Position numbers and translations under genes: made by a program. From contig PWTE01000160.1 of the NCBI GenBank assembly GCA_003563915.1, positions 1 to 53,999 of the forward strand: a stretch of DNA of 53,999 nucleotides. Direction: 5' to 3'. Positions 7,633 to 16,078 of this stretch are shown here, piece after piece. The notes below the pieces were generated by a model, which did no database searches, had not been told where the DNA came from, and saw only the letters and a program-made list of their open reading frames with translations. How positions within the stretch are numbered: position 1 is the stretch's first letter; every line of letters begins with the position of its first letter. Origin of the DNA: Nitriliruptoraceae bacterium. Its GTDB lineage: Bacteria > Actinomycetota > Nitriliruptoria > Nitriliruptorales > Nitriliruptoraceae.

Positions 7633-8355
7633 TCAGCGGCGCCTCGCTGCGCGCCGTGACCACAGCACGCTGCCCGTCGCCGCGAGCGCCAGCACGATCG
7701 CGACGATCAGCTGGGGGACGTGCAGCGGATCCTCGATCGCGAGCGGCTCCGCGAGGACCTCCAGCTCCTCGGCCCGTACCGTGATCCCGCCCCCGTCGTC
7801 GGGATCGGCCTGGAAGAGGGTGCCGTGGACGAGGATCACCGTCCCACGCTGCCCTGGGCGCCCGAGTCCGGTGATCTGCTCGTGGAGACCGTCCGGGAGC
7901 CACACCGACATCCCGGTGTTGAACCCATCCTGCTCGCGGTGGCCGACCAACGGTCCGACCTCCAGCGCGTAGATGTCGTCGTTGACCTGCAGCCACGCGC
8001 CGCCATCCCTGACGAGCAGGTCGCCGATCGCCTCGCCCACGTAGGTCACGCGGCGGCCGTCGAAGGCCGATGGGCAGGCGAACACCTGGGTCGAGGCCAC
8101 CCGCCCCCCCGAGGGGAACGCGCGGCGGAGGTCGTCCCTGAGGGCATCGTCGCCCTGGCGGGTACAGCTGCGGTCACCCTCCAGCGCGAGCGGTGGCACC
8201 CCTTCCACCCGACGATCCTGGACCTCGACCTCCGGGGCCGACGCCTCCAGCCAGACCGCGCCCAGCACGATCAGGGTCAGGCCGACCACGGGCCAGATCA
8301 ACAGCCAGCGCGTAGGTTCGCGGCGGGGCGGGGACGACGGTGCGCTGCGGCTCAC
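7633..8355 (-). CDS. Membrane protein of unknown function in the trk operon
   Basis: 240 residues with an N-terminal membrane helix (about 18-36) and a C-terminal one (about 210-230) ending in an Arg-rich tail, giving a large extracytoplasmic loop. The loop has a beta-rich segment (GRRVTYVGEAIGDLLVRDG...AWLQVNDDIYAL) that resembles an OB-fold. The GTG start at 8355 overlaps the trkH stop as GTGA, so it is coupled to the potassium transporter. No catalytic motif is visible. It may stabilise or regulate TrkH; this rests only on gene order. Confidence 0.7.
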   Translation of the reverse strand: MSRSAPSSPPRREPTRWLLIWPVVGLTLIVLGAVWLEASAPEVEVQDRRVEGVPPLALEGDRSCTRQGDDALRDDLRRAFPSGGRVASTQVFACPSAFDGRRVTYVGEAIGDLLVRDGGAWLQVNDDIYALEVGPLVGHREQDGFNTGMSVWLPDGLHEQITGLGRPGQRGTVILVHGTLFQADPDDGGGITVRAEELEVLAEPLAIEDPLHVPQLIVAIVLALAATGSVLWSRRAARRR

Positions 8356-9866
8356 GCCCGTGCCTTCCCGCGCGCCAACGAGAACAGGTAGCCGATCAGG
8401 GCGAACACGGCGACGTACTCGAGACGCCCCAACCACATCATGACGATGTAGGTCGCCATCAACCCGCGCGGCATCTCGGGTGAGACGACCCCGATCGAGA
8501 CGCCGATGTTCGACCCGACCGACACCGACTCGAACAGGGTCTGGGTGATGTCGTACTGGCCGTAGAGCAGCCCGACGATCGCGCCCAGGAGGTGGGTCAC
8601 CACGAACAGCAGCAGGATGGTCGTCGCCGCCCGTGCGGTGTCGTCCCGTAGGGTGTGGCGCTTCCCCGCGTGGTAGGTCGTGACGACCAGGGCCGACTCG
8701 GGCAGCAGGATCCGCTTGATGTCGTGGACCAACGTCTTGAAGGCGATCCCGATGCGGATCAGCTTGATCCCGCCGGCGGTCGACGACGCCATCCCGCCGA
8801 TCGCCATGGCGCCGACGATCGCGGCGGGTGCCAGGACCCCCCAGTCGGTGAGGTAGGTGTCGCCGACGTTGACCTGGTGGCCGGTGCTGGACACGGCCGA
8901 CACCAGCGTGAAGAACCCCTTGCGGAACAGCGCCTCGGTGCTGTCGTAGGTCCCGGCGCGGAGCAGTCCGAAGCTCACCGCGATGAAGAACAGCGTCGAG
9001 GTGACCGCGAACGTACGGGTCTCGAGGTGCTTGAGCACGCTGCGGGGATCGCCGTTCCAGAGTGCGAAGTGCAGGCCGAAGGACAGCGTCCCGGCCAGCA
9101 TCAGCACCATGACGACCAGCTCGACCGACAGCGAGTGGTAGTAGACGATCGACGACTGCATCACCGAGAAGCCGCCGGTGTCGAACGACGCGAAGAACAG
9201 GTTGATCGCGTGGTACAGCGCGCGAGCGGGTGCGAACCCGGCACCCAGCAGTGCGACGAACAGTGCCGAGGTCCCGAGCACCAGGAACGTCCCGGCAACC
9301 ATGAAGATGAAGCGTGAGGTCCGGATGAAGTTCGGCAGGATGCGCTCGTCGCGGGCCTCCGAGACGTAGAGCGTCGCGATCCGCGCACCCCCCGCCGCGA
9401 ACAGCGACAGGACCACGATGACGATCCCCTGGCCACCCGCGAACTGCAGCAGGTGACGGTAGAGGTCCTCCGACAGCGGGGTGTGGTCGAGGTCGTGGAT
9501 CACGGACATGCCGGTGGTGGTGAGCCCGGACATGCCTTCGAACAACGCGGCCAACGGGTCCGAGAACCGACCCGAGAGGTACATGGGGATCGCCGCGAAG
9601 ACGGCGCCGATCAGCCAGGCCAGTGCGACGATGACCATGCCGTGGGCCCAGGTCAACGCGCGGCGTGTCCGGAAGCGCGCATCGCTCAGCGACCCGATGA
9701 TGATGCACAGGCTGGCACCGATCACGAACGCGCTTGCGGCGTTCCACTCCTGCGCGAGCAGGGCGACCGCGGCTGGGAGCAGGATCACGATGCCGAGGCC
9801 CAGCAGCACCTTCCCAAGGTAGAAGGCGATCAGGCGGATGTCGTCCGCACCGGGGCGCAGGATCAC
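8352..9866 (-). CDS. trkH: Trk potassium uptake system membrane subunit TrkH
   Basis: 504 residues with about ten hydrophobic segments arranged as the four-fold M1-P-M2 repeat of TrkH/KtrB. The P-loop half-filters appear as GLTTTGMS, SFDTGGFS, AVSSTGHQ and SVGSNIGVS, each holding the conserved Gly. It forms the K+ channel core, gated by the cytosolic TrkA proteins encoded just upstream. The GTG start at 9866, a few bases after the small-peptide stop, is preferred because longer starts would overlap that peptide. It is followed directly by a coupled membrane-protein gene. Confidence 0.92.
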   Translation of the reverse strand: MILRPGADDIRLIAFYLGKVLLGLGIVILLPAAVALLAQEWNAASAFVIGASLCIIIGSLSDARFRTRRALTWAHGMVIVALAWLIGAVFAAIPMYLSGRFSDPLAALFEGMSGLTTTGMSVIHDLDHTPLSEDLYRHLLQFAGGQGIVIVVLSLFAAGGARIATLYVSEARDERILPNFIRTSRFIFMVAGTFLVLGTSALFVALLGAGFAPARALYHAINLFFASFDTGGFSVMQSSIVYYHSLSVELVVMVLMLAGTLSFGLHFALWNGDPRSVLKHLETRTFAVTSTLFFIAVSFGLLRAGTYDSTEALFRKGFFTLVSAVSSTGHQVNVGDTYLTDWGVLAPAAIVGAMAIGGMASSTAGGIKLIRIGIAFKTLVHDIKRILLPESALVVTTYHAGKRHTLRDDTARAATTILLLFVVTHLLGAIVGLLYGQYDITQTLFESVSVGSNIGVSIGVVSPEMPRGLMATYIVMMWLGRLEYVAVFALIGYLFSLARGKARA

Positions 9867-9870
9867 GATG

Positions 9871-10005
9871 TCACCCGAGGGCCAGGACGGCCAGAGCAGC
9901 GATGGCTGCTCCCACGACGAACACCCCCGCGGCGAGGAGCACGACGGAACCGACCCCACGGGCGGCCTGCCGGACCCACGGTTCGTCGCGCCGACCGTCG
10001 GTCAT
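9871..10005 (-). CDS. Small single-pass membrane peptide (44 aa) between trkA and trkH
   Basis: This short frame starts with ATG at 10005, overlapping the trkA stop as ATGA, and ends 4 bases before the trkH start. The N-terminus is MTDGRRDEPWVRQAARG; the rest (about 17-43) is one continuous hydrophobic Gly/Ala/Val/Leu helix. Position, coupling at both ends and clean topology (charged cytosolic head, one helix) argue for a real gene. Small peptides such as KdpF stabilise other K+ transporters; a similar role here is inference. Automated calling would usually miss it. Confidence 0.65.
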   Translation of the reverse strand: MTDGRRDEPWVRQAARGVGSVVLLAAGVFVVGAAIAALAVLALG

Positions 10006-10667
10006 GATCGTCGCCCGAGCAGCGCCTGGGTCAGTCGCTCCTCGAGTTGCGCGGTGGTCAGGGCGACCACCTCGTCGCCTGGCTCGATGGTGGTGTCTCC
10101 CTTCGGGATCACCGTCTCGTCGCCGCGGAAGATCGCACAGATCACCGCCTGATGGGGGAGATCCAGGTCCTCGAGCGTCCGTGACCTCGGTGCGGAGGAG
10201 CCGGTGGGGATGCGGATCTCGACCAGGCTCACCTGGCCTCCCTTCAGGCTGGTGAGGTGGATCAGTTCCCCGACCGAGAACTCGTTCTCGAGCAGCTCGG
10301 AGATCAGCCGCGTGGACGACACGGGTTCGATGCCCAGGGTGTCGAAGATCTCGACGTTCTTCGGGGTGTTGACCCGGCTGATCGCGCGGGTCACCCCGAA
10401 CTCGATCTTGGCGAGCTGGCAGGCCACGAGGTTGTCGTCGTCCTCGTGGGTGGTGGCGACGAAGACGTCGGCGCGGTCGGTGTGCGCCTGTTCGAGGTAG
10501 CGCACGTCGCAGGCATCGCCCTCGATCACCAGCACGTCGGTCTCGGAGACCAGCGCCTCGCAGCGGCCGGCCTCGCGTTCGAGGACCGTCACCTCGTGGC
10601 CCTTCGTGCTCAGGTCCTTGGCGATGTAGCGACCGATCCGGCCGCCGCCCATGATCACCGTATACAT
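10002..10667 (-). CDS. trkA: TrkA-type potassium channel regulator (second copy)
   Basis: 221 residues: RCK_N domain with dinucleotide-binding MGGGRIGRYIAKDL (about 5-20), an acidic residue ending the second strand (LERE), and GDACD; then an RCK_C domain (about 135-215) with the motif ...VIPKGDTTIEPGDEVV. It gates TrkH in response to bound nucleotide. It lies 3 nt downstream of the other trkA and overlaps the small membrane peptide by ATGA. The pair resembles CeoB/CeoC of mycobacteria; two half-TrkA proteins together replace the double-domain TrkA of enterobacteria. Confidence 0.9.
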   Translation of the reverse strand: MYTVIMGGGRIGRYIAKDLSTKGHEVTVLEREAGRCEALVSETDVLVIEGDACDVRYLEQAHTDRADVFVATTHEDDDNLVACQLAKIEFGVTRAISRVNTPKNVEIFDTLGIEPVSSTRLISELLENEFSVGELIHLTSLKGGQVSLVEIRIPTGSSAPRSRTLEDLDLPHQAVICAIFRGDETVIPKGDTTIEPGDEVVALTTAQLEERLTQALLGRRS

Positions 10668-10670
10668 GCC

Positions 10671-11351
10671 TCAGCGCTCCCGTGCACGTGCGCGGTCGAA
10701 GGGCTCACGCACCAGCTCGGCGACCCGTCGCTGCGCCGAGGGCTTCATGGCGGCGGTTACGGTGTCGTCCCGATCCAACCGGTCGGTCCGGTCCGGGATG
10801 AAGACCCGTGCGCCCCGCCGGACGGCGGCGATGCGCAGCAGGCCGTCCTGTTCGAACTCCTCCACCGTCATGCCGTGGCCGCCCGTGTCCACCTCCAGGT
10901 CGACCATCTCGACGTCGCTGTCCGGGAACTCGACGTGGAGGGGGAAGCTCTCCTCGCGGAACTCGTTGATGAAGAGCTTGGCGATGGTGTTCGTCGACGA
11001 CACGTAGCGGACCCCGAGCTTGCGGTAGACGACCTCGCGGTCGGGGTTGAGCAGGCGGGCGATCGTTCGCGGGACGTCGTAGAGGTGGGTCGCGATCTCC
11101 ACGGCCATCAGGTTCGCGTTGTCCGACCGGGTGACCGCGAACAACCCATCGGCGCGGTGGATGCCCGCCTGCTCCAGCACGTCGCGGTCGGTGCAGTCGC
11201 CCCGCAGGGCCTCGCCGTTGAACGCCGACCCGAGCTGGTCGAAGGCCAGTGGGTTCCGGTCGATGACGACCACGTCGGTGTCGGCATCGCGGGACAGCTG
11301 TTCCGCCAGCTCGGCACCGAGCCGGCCGCAGCCACCGATGATGATGTGCAC
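10671..11351 (-). CDS. trkA: TrkA-type potassium channel regulator (first copy)
   Basis: 226 residues. RCK_N Rossmann domain with GGCGRLGAELAEQL near the N-terminus, VIDRN closing beta2 and GDCTD following; RCK_C domain after about residue 130. The start is the GTG at 11351 with GGAGGA 7 bases upstream; the frame stays open further upstream but without family similarity. It is the first gene of the trkA-trkA-peptide-trkH-membrane protein operon, so the operon promoter should lie just upstream, in the roughly 240-bp divergent region shared with ispH. Confidence 0.9.
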   Translation of the reverse strand: MHIIIGGCGRLGAELAEQLSRDADTDVVVIDRNPLAFDQLGSAFNGEALRGDCTDRDVLEQAGIHRADGLFAVTRSDNANLMAVEIATHLYDVPRTIARLLNPDREVVYRKLGVRYVSSTNTIAKLFINEFREESFPLHVEFPDSDVEMVDLEVDTGGHGMTVEEFEQDGLLRIAAVRRGARVFIPDRTDRLDRDDTVTAAMKPSAQRRVAELVREPFDRARARER

Positions 11352-11575
11352 GTCGCTTCCTCCACGCGCAGGGACCGGGCCGTGTGTCGCTCGTCGGGTG
11401 GCAACCTCGCGGTACCCGTCCCCGCCGAGCCGGCGGTCAGGCGCGCCTCGGCCCGGTCCTCGCCGAACCGGGCCGTCACCCCCAAGTCTGCCACATCCCG
11501 CCTGCGCTGGCCGCGAGGCGCACGGCGAGCTCCCCCGAGGTGACCGGTTGGTCCGAGCCCTGGCACGCACCCCGA

Positions 11576-11581
11576 TACGCT
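11576..11581 (+). promoter_or_regulatory. Candidate -10 element giving a leaderless ispH mRNA
   Basis: TACGCT ends only 6 nt before the ispH ATG and no Shine-Dalgarno is present. The start of transcription would coincide with the A of ATG, as in leaderless actinobacterial genes. Confidence 0.5.
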
Positions 11582-11587
11582 CGTCCC

Positions 11588-12541
11588 ATGGATGTACACA
11601 GCCTGCTGCTCGCTGCTCCCCGGGGCTTCTGCGCCGGCGTGGACCGGGCCGTCCTGATCGTGGAGAAGGCCCTGGAGGCCTACGGGGCACCCGTCTACGT
11701 CCGCCACGAGATCGTCCACAACAAGCACGTCGTCGAGACCCTGCGCCGCAAGGGGGCCGTCTTCGTCGAGGACGAGACCGAGGTCCCCGAAGGTGCGGTC
11801 ATCGTCTTCTCGGCGCACGGGTCCCCGCCGGAGGCCTTCGAGAACAGCAAGGCGCTCGGACACACGCTGGTCGATGCGACGTGTCCGTTGGTCACCAAGG
11901 TGCACCAGGAGGCTCGTCGCTACGCCCGTGACGAGATGGAGATCGTCATGATCGGCCACGCCGGTCACCAGGAGGTGATCGGGACCACCGGGCAGGCTCC
12001 CGACCGTATCCGTCTGGTCGAGACGCCGGACGATGTGGATGCGCTGGAGCTCGAGGACCCCGCCAAGGTGACCTACATCACCCAGACGACGCTGTCCATG
12101 GACGAGACCGCCAGTGTCGTGCAGCGCCTCAACGAGCGGTTCCCGGGGCTCAAGCAACCCAAGAGCGACGACATCTGTTACGCGACCCAGAACCGTCAGG
12201 ACGCCGTGAAACAGCTCGCCGAGCGCTGTGACCTGGTGCTCGTCGTCGGCTCCCAGACCTCGTCCAACAGCAAACGACTGGTCGAGGTGTCGAAGGACCG
12301 GTCCGTGCCCGCCTACCTCATCGACGACGCCTCCGAGATCGACGAAGCCTGGTTCGAGGAGGTCGGCACCGTCGGGCTCACCTCGGGCGCCTCGGCTCCC
12401 GAGGTGTTGGTCGAGCAGGTCATCGACTGGTTCAAGGCCCGCGGGACCCAGACGGTCGACACGGTCATGGTCGTGGACGAGGACGTCGAGTTCAGCATGC
12501 CGTCGGTGCTGGCGCGCAAGCTCCAGGAGCTGTCGGCCTAG
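11588..12541 (+). CDS. ispH: 4-hydroxy-3-methylbut-2-enyl diphosphate reductase
   Basis: Last step of the MEP isoprenoid pathway, converting HMBPP to IPP and DMAPP with an iron-sulphur cluster. 317 residues. The three cluster cysteines are C15 (RGFCAGVDR), C99 (DATCPLVTK) and C197 (DICYATQNR); substrate-contacting residues include H44, H77, H127 and the catalytic E129 in GHQEVIG. All key residues are present. It appears leaderless. The stop overlaps the end of the convergent RNase D-like gene by four bases. Confidence 0.96.
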   Translation: MDVHSLLLAAPRGFCAGVDRAVLIVEKALEAYGAPVYVRHEIVHNKHVVETLRRKGAVFVEDETEVPEGAVIVFSAHGSPPEAFENSKALGHTLVDATCPLVTKVHQEARRYARDEMEIVMIGHAGHQEVIGTTGQAPDRIRLVETPDDVDALELEDPAKVTYITQTTLSMDETASVVQRLNERFPGLKQPKSDDICYATQNRQDAVKQLAERCDLVLVVGSQTSSNSKRLVEVSKDRSVPAYLIDDASEIDEAWFEEVGTVGLTSGASAPEVLVEQVIDWFKARGTQTVDTVMVVDEDVEFSMPSVLARKLQELSA

Positions 12542-13725
12542 CGGTCGTCGTCCCGCCGATCGTCCGCCTGAGCCACGTAGACCTCCCACAGGGGTTCCGC
12601 GAGCAGGTCGGTCTGCCACGGACGCAAGCCCGCGAGCTCGCACAGCTGCCGACCGTCAGCGGGCTCGCCGGCGATGGCGGCCCAGAGGGGCTTCGAGGGG
12701 CACAGCACCCCCGGGTCGATGCCGATGCCCTCCGCGACCTGCGCCCGTCGCTTACGGAGCGCATCGTGCAACGCGCGGTCTCGCTCGGTCCACCGGTGGC
12801 CTCCGGTGGACCGGCGTTCCGGCTCGGCTTCCCGTCCGCGTTCGACCGCGGCGATCAGTTCCCCGGCGAAGCGACGCAGCGCGGCGCGTCGCCGCTGGCT
12901 GCGGCGGACCAGCTGCGCCTCGGTCGACGGAGGGTCCGCCGCGAGGTCGCGCAGGACGTCGTCGTGCAACAGTCGGTTGGGAGCGATGTCCTGTTCCTGC
13001 GCGATCCGTTCCCGCGCTTCCCACAGCGCGCGCAGGATGGCCCGCTCCCGGTCGGAGAGCCGCCCGGCACCCTTCACCCGCGTCCAGTCGCGGGTGTCCT
13101 CGGTGGCGAGCTCCACGGTGGCGGCCAGCTCCTGCTCGTACCAGGTCAGACGTCCCGAGTCGACCAGCCGCGCCGCCAGCTCCTCCCACAACCTCGGTAG
13201 GTGGACCACGTCGCCTGCGGCGTAGGCGGCCATCTCGGTGGCCAGAGGACGTGCTTCCCAGTCGGCGCGCTGGAAGGCGCTCTTGTCCCCGTCGAGCTCG
13301 ACCCCGAGCAGCTCGTCGAGCAGGGTCCCGAGACCCGTCGGTAGTCCCAGCAGGGTCGCCGCGATCGCGGTGTCCGCGACCCGATCCGGACGGATCGCGC
13401 GGCCGGACAGCGGGTCGAGGTCGTTCTCCAGGGCGTGGAGCACCATGAGCCGATCCGAGCCGAAGAAGTCGTCGACCTCCGGGAACGCCTCGATCGCCAC
13501 CGCGTCGAGCAGCACACAGCACCCCTCGACGCCGATCTGGATCAGTGCGGCCCGCCGGTAGTAGTGGTGCGCGTCGGCGCGTTCGACGTCCACCCCGACC
13601 ACCTCGGCGTCGACGGACGAGAGCGCCTGCACGACCTCCTCCGGGCGGTCGACGAACCTCACCTCGAGGTGGTCCGTCGGGGGGTCGTTCGTCAACGTCA
13701 CCTCACAGGCAGCGGGACCGAGCAT
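12538..13725 (-). CDS. Ribonuclease D-like 3'-5' exonuclease with HRDC domains
   Basis: About 395 residues. The DEDD exonuclease domain (about 15-195) shows Exo I as VVGVDVERAD, Exo II as LHALENDLDPL and Exo III as YAAGDVVHLPRLW. The rest contains two HRDC-like helical modules (around GRLSDRERAILRALWEARERIA and WTERDRALHDALRKRRAQVA). The layout matches actinobacterial RNase D homologues of about 400 residues that trim structured RNAs. Exo I has E where D-x-E is typical (DVERAD), so the catalytic geometry should be checked. The start is uncertain: ATG 13725 or GTG 13701, both with weak ribosome-binding sites. Confidence 0.85.
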   Translation of the reverse strand: MLGPAACEVTLTNDPPTDHLEVRFVDRPEEVVQALSSVDAEVVGVDVERADAHHYYRRAALIQIGVEGCCVLLDAVAIEAFPEVDDFFGSDRLMVLHALENDLDPLSGRAIRPDRVADTAIAATLLGLPTGLGTLLDELLGVELDGDKSAFQRADWEARPLATEMAAYAAGDVVHLPRLWEELAARLVDSGRLTWYEQELAATVELATEDTRDWTRVKGAGRLSDRERAILRALWEARERIAQEQDIAPNRLLHDDVLRDLAADPPSTEAQLVRRSQRRRAALRRFAGELIAAVERGREAEPERRSTGGHRWTERDRALHDALRKRRAQVAEGIGIDPGVLCPSKPLWAAIAGEPADGRQLCELAGLRPWQTDLLAEPLWEVYVAQADDRRDDDR

Positions 13726-13840
13726 CGTGGGGCGGAACCGTGGTGACGAGCAGGCTAGCTGTCGGCGGCCCGCCCTCGGGAGGCGGGGGCCGGATGTCGC
13801 TGCGCGGTACCGTCCGGATCGCTCCCACCTCGAGGTCGAG

Positions 13841-14737
13841 ATGTCGCAGCCAGCCGTGCCGCGCACCCTGCTGTGCGTCCACCCCCACCCCGATGACGAG
13901 TCGATCGCCTGTGGTGGCGTGCTCGCCCGGGCGACCGAGGAGAGGATCCGTGGCGTCGTGGTCACCTGCACCGGCGGCGAGGAGGGGGAGAACCTGGCCG
14001 GCATCGATCTGGGCGACACACCACTGCTCGAGCACCGGCGACGCGAACTGGCGGATGCGTTGGCCGCGCTCGGGGTGCAGCACCACCACTGGCTGGGGTA
14101 CCGGGACAGTGGGATGCGCGACAGCGCGGCGAACACGCATCCCGACAGCTTCCACCTCGCCGAGGTGGACGAAGCTGCCGCCCTCCTGGCGACCATCATC
14201 CGTGTGGAACGCCCCCAGGTCGTGGTCTCGGACGACCGCACCGGCACCTACGGCCATCCGGATCACGTGAAGGCCTACCAGGTGACGGTGCGTGCGGTCG
14301 CGTTGGCCGCCGACCCCGAGGCCCCGGTCGATGGACCGCCCTGGCAGGTCGCGAAGCGCTACGTCCACACGCTCGGACGTGGTCGGCTGGAGGCGGGACA
14401 CCGGGCCCTGCTGGACGCCGGTCTCGCCTCGCCCTTCGGTGAGGAGGTCGACGACACCGAGGATCCCGTGGCGATCCCGTTCGGATCACCGGACGACCAG
14501 ATCACGACGGAGATCGACGTGACGCCGTGGCTGGACCGGAAGCGGGCGGCACTCGCCGCCCACCGCAGCCAGATCGCGTCGGACTCCTTCTTCCTGAACA
14601 TCCCTCCCGAGCTCACGCAGCGGTTCTTCGGGGTCGAGCAGTTCATCCTCGAAGAGGGTGAACCAGGGCCGGTCCAACCTGAGGACGACCTGTTCGCCGG
14701 GCTCGGTGCGGCAGGGACCGCAGCGTCCCGTGGGTAA
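13841..14737 (+). CDS. PIG-L/LmbE family deacetylase (MshB/Mca-like)
   Basis: 298 residues. Zinc site HPHPDDE near the N-terminus plus GHPDHVKAYQ around residue 135, the two signatures of the PIG-L fold. In actinobacteria this fold covers MshB (mycothiol biosynthesis) and Mca (mycothiol S-conjugate amidase); the C-terminal DSFFLNIPPEL...RFFGVEQFIL resembles the end of Mca-type proteins. I cannot choose between them from sequence reading alone. The ATG is preceded by GAGG. It is divergent from the RNase D-like gene. Confidence 0.85.
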   Translation: MSQPAVPRTLLCVHPHPDDESIACGGVLARATEERIRGVVVTCTGGEEGENLAGIDLGDTPLLEHRRRELADALAALGVQHHHWLGYRDSGMRDSAANTHPDSFHLAEVDEAAALLATIIRVERPQVVVSDDRTGTYGHPDHVKAYQVTVRAVALAADPEAPVDGPPWQVAKRYVHTLGRGRLEAGHRALLDAGLASPFGEEVDDTEDPVAIPFGSPDDQITTEIDVTPWLDRKRAALAAHRSQIASDSFFLNIPPELTQRFFGVEQFILEEGEPGPVQPEDDLFAGLGAAGTAASRG

Positions 14738-14779
14738 GGTGCGCGTGAGTACGCGTCCGGCGACCAGGCAGGACCCACG

Positions 14780-15325
14780 GTGACCGATCCGCAACCGGCC
14801 GATGTCGATGCGCCCGGAGGCCCGCCGCAACCCAGCCCGGAGCGATTGCGGTCGGTGATGGGACGTTTCGTCACCGGCATCACCATCATGACGTCGGTCA
14901 CCGATGACGGTGACTCCCACGGGATGACGGCGAACGCCGTCACCTCGGTGTCCCTGGAGCCACCGCTGGTACTGGTCTGCGTGGACCGCCAGGCGATCAT
15001 GTCCGAGGTGGTCACAGCATCCGGCCGGTTCGCGTTGACCTTCCTGACCGCGGACCAACAGGCGTGGTCGCGCTGGTTCGCAGACCCGGACCGGCCGACG
15101 GGGCAGGCCCAGTTCGCTCCGGTCGCGACCGGTACGGCGGTCACCGGCAGCCCGATCCTCACCGGAGGTCTCGCCTGGGTCGACTGCCAGGTCTGGGCGA
15201 CCTACGACGGAGGCGACCACGTGATCGTGGTCGGCGAGGTGGTGGCCCTCGGCGAGGGCAGCGATGCGGCAGCAGCACCCCTCCTCTACGACCGAGGTGA
15301 GTACGCGCTGCTGGAGGTGCGCTAG
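14780..15325 (+). CDS. Flavin reductase family protein (FMN-binding split barrel)
   Basis: 181 residues. Contains the family pattern: LRSVMGRFVTGITIMTS, GMTANAVTSVSLEPPLVLVCVD, and FALTFLTADQQAWSRWFADP. Such proteins reduce FMN/FAD with NAD(P)H, often supplying a two-component monooxygenase. No monooxygenase partner is adjacent; the nearest candidate users are the aromatic-degradation genes 20 kb away. GTG start; a TAAGGT -10-like element lies about 40 nt upstream (14735-14740). Confidence 0.85.
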   Translation: MTDPQPADVDAPGGPPQPSPERLRSVMGRFVTGITIMTSVTDDGDSHGMTANAVTSVSLEPPLVLVCVDRQAIMSEVVTASGRFALTFLTADQQAWSRWFADPDRPTGQAQFAPVATGTAVTGSPILTGGLAWVDCQVWATYDGGDHVIVVGEVVALGEGSDAAAAPLLYDRGEYALLEVR

Positions 15326-15332
15326 CCGACGA

Positions 15333-15986
15333 TCAGTGCGGTGTGCCGAACAGACGGTCGCCGAAGTCGCCGAGACCGGGCACGATGTAGCCGTTGTCAT
15401 CGAGGCGCTCGTCGATGGCTGCGGTCACGATGCGTACCCCGGGGTTCTCCGAGGTGATCCGGTCGATGCCCTGCTGCGTCGCGACGACGGACAGGACCGT
15501 GACCTGTTCGGCTCCCTCGGCATCGAGTGCCTTGACCGCGTCCGAGGCGGAGCCGCCGGTGGCGAGCATCGGTTCGAGCACCAACACCCAGGCACCGTCG
15601 AGGGGCGGCACCTTGAAGTAGTACCGGCGCGCCTGCAGGGTCTCCGCGTCACGTTCCAACCCGATCATCCCGACCAGAGCGGTCGGCAACACGTCGTGGA
15701 CACCGGGAAGCAGGCCCAGCCCAGCCCGCAGGACCGGCACCGCGACGATCGTGGCCCCCGGGCCGATCGCGGCCGCCGCACCCAGCGGACTCATCACCTC
15801 GCGACGTTCGGACGGGATCCCCTGGATCGCCCGGAGCGCCAGGATCGAGCCCAGCCGTTGGGCGTGGTGGCGGAAGTGCTCCGGGGTCGTCGTGTGGTCC
15901 CGGAGCGACGCCAACTGCACGCCGGCGATCGGATCGTCATCCAGGACGGTCACGTCGGACCCGGCATCGGCTACGGCATCGGTCAC
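15333..15986 (-). CDS. upp: Uracil phosphoribosyltransferase
   Basis: Salvages uracil to UMP with PRPP. 217 residues from the preferred GTG at 15986, which has GGAGG eight bases upstream; an earlier GTG at 15995 would overlap that site. PRPP-binding loop LVLEPMLATGGSASDAV is intact, and the uracil-binding C-terminal region has NGYIVPGLGDFGDRLFGT, the standard UPRT ending. It is convergent with the flavin reductase gene, only 7 nt apart. Confidence 0.95.
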   Translation of the reverse strand: MTDAVADAGSDVTVLDDDPIAGVQLASLRDHTTTPEHFRHHAQRLGSILALRAIQGIPSERREVMSPLGAAAAIGPGATIVAVPVLRAGLGLLPGVHDVLPTALVGMIGLERDAETLQARRYYFKVPPLDGAWVLVLEPMLATGGSASDAVKALDAEGAEQVTVLSVVATQQGIDRITSENPGVRIVTAAIDERLDDNGYIVPGLGDFGDRLFGTPH

Positions 15987-16053
15987 CAGGGGCACCTCCG
16001 CTCGGTGGTGGTTCGTCTCGCGGCTCCCACGGGGTGGGGAAGGCCGTGGCAGC

Positions 16054-16059
16054 TAGCCT
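16054..16059 (+). promoter_or_regulatory. Candidate -10 element of the BMP-like lipoprotein gene
   Basis: TAGCCT lies 19 nt before the proposed ATG at 16079, in the gap divergent from upp. Confidence 0.4.
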
Positions 16060-16078
16060 AGGCGGCGTCGAGCGGAGG

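Noticed and set aside
8356-9747. Long upstream extension of the membrane-protein frame opposite and within trkH
   Set aside because: The extension overlaps trkH in another frame; the GTG at 8355 with GTGA overlap is the natural start.
11108-12643. A 511-codon minus-strand frame opposite ispH
   Set aside because: Antisense to complete ispH with all cluster cysteines; no ribosome-binding site and no family resemblance.
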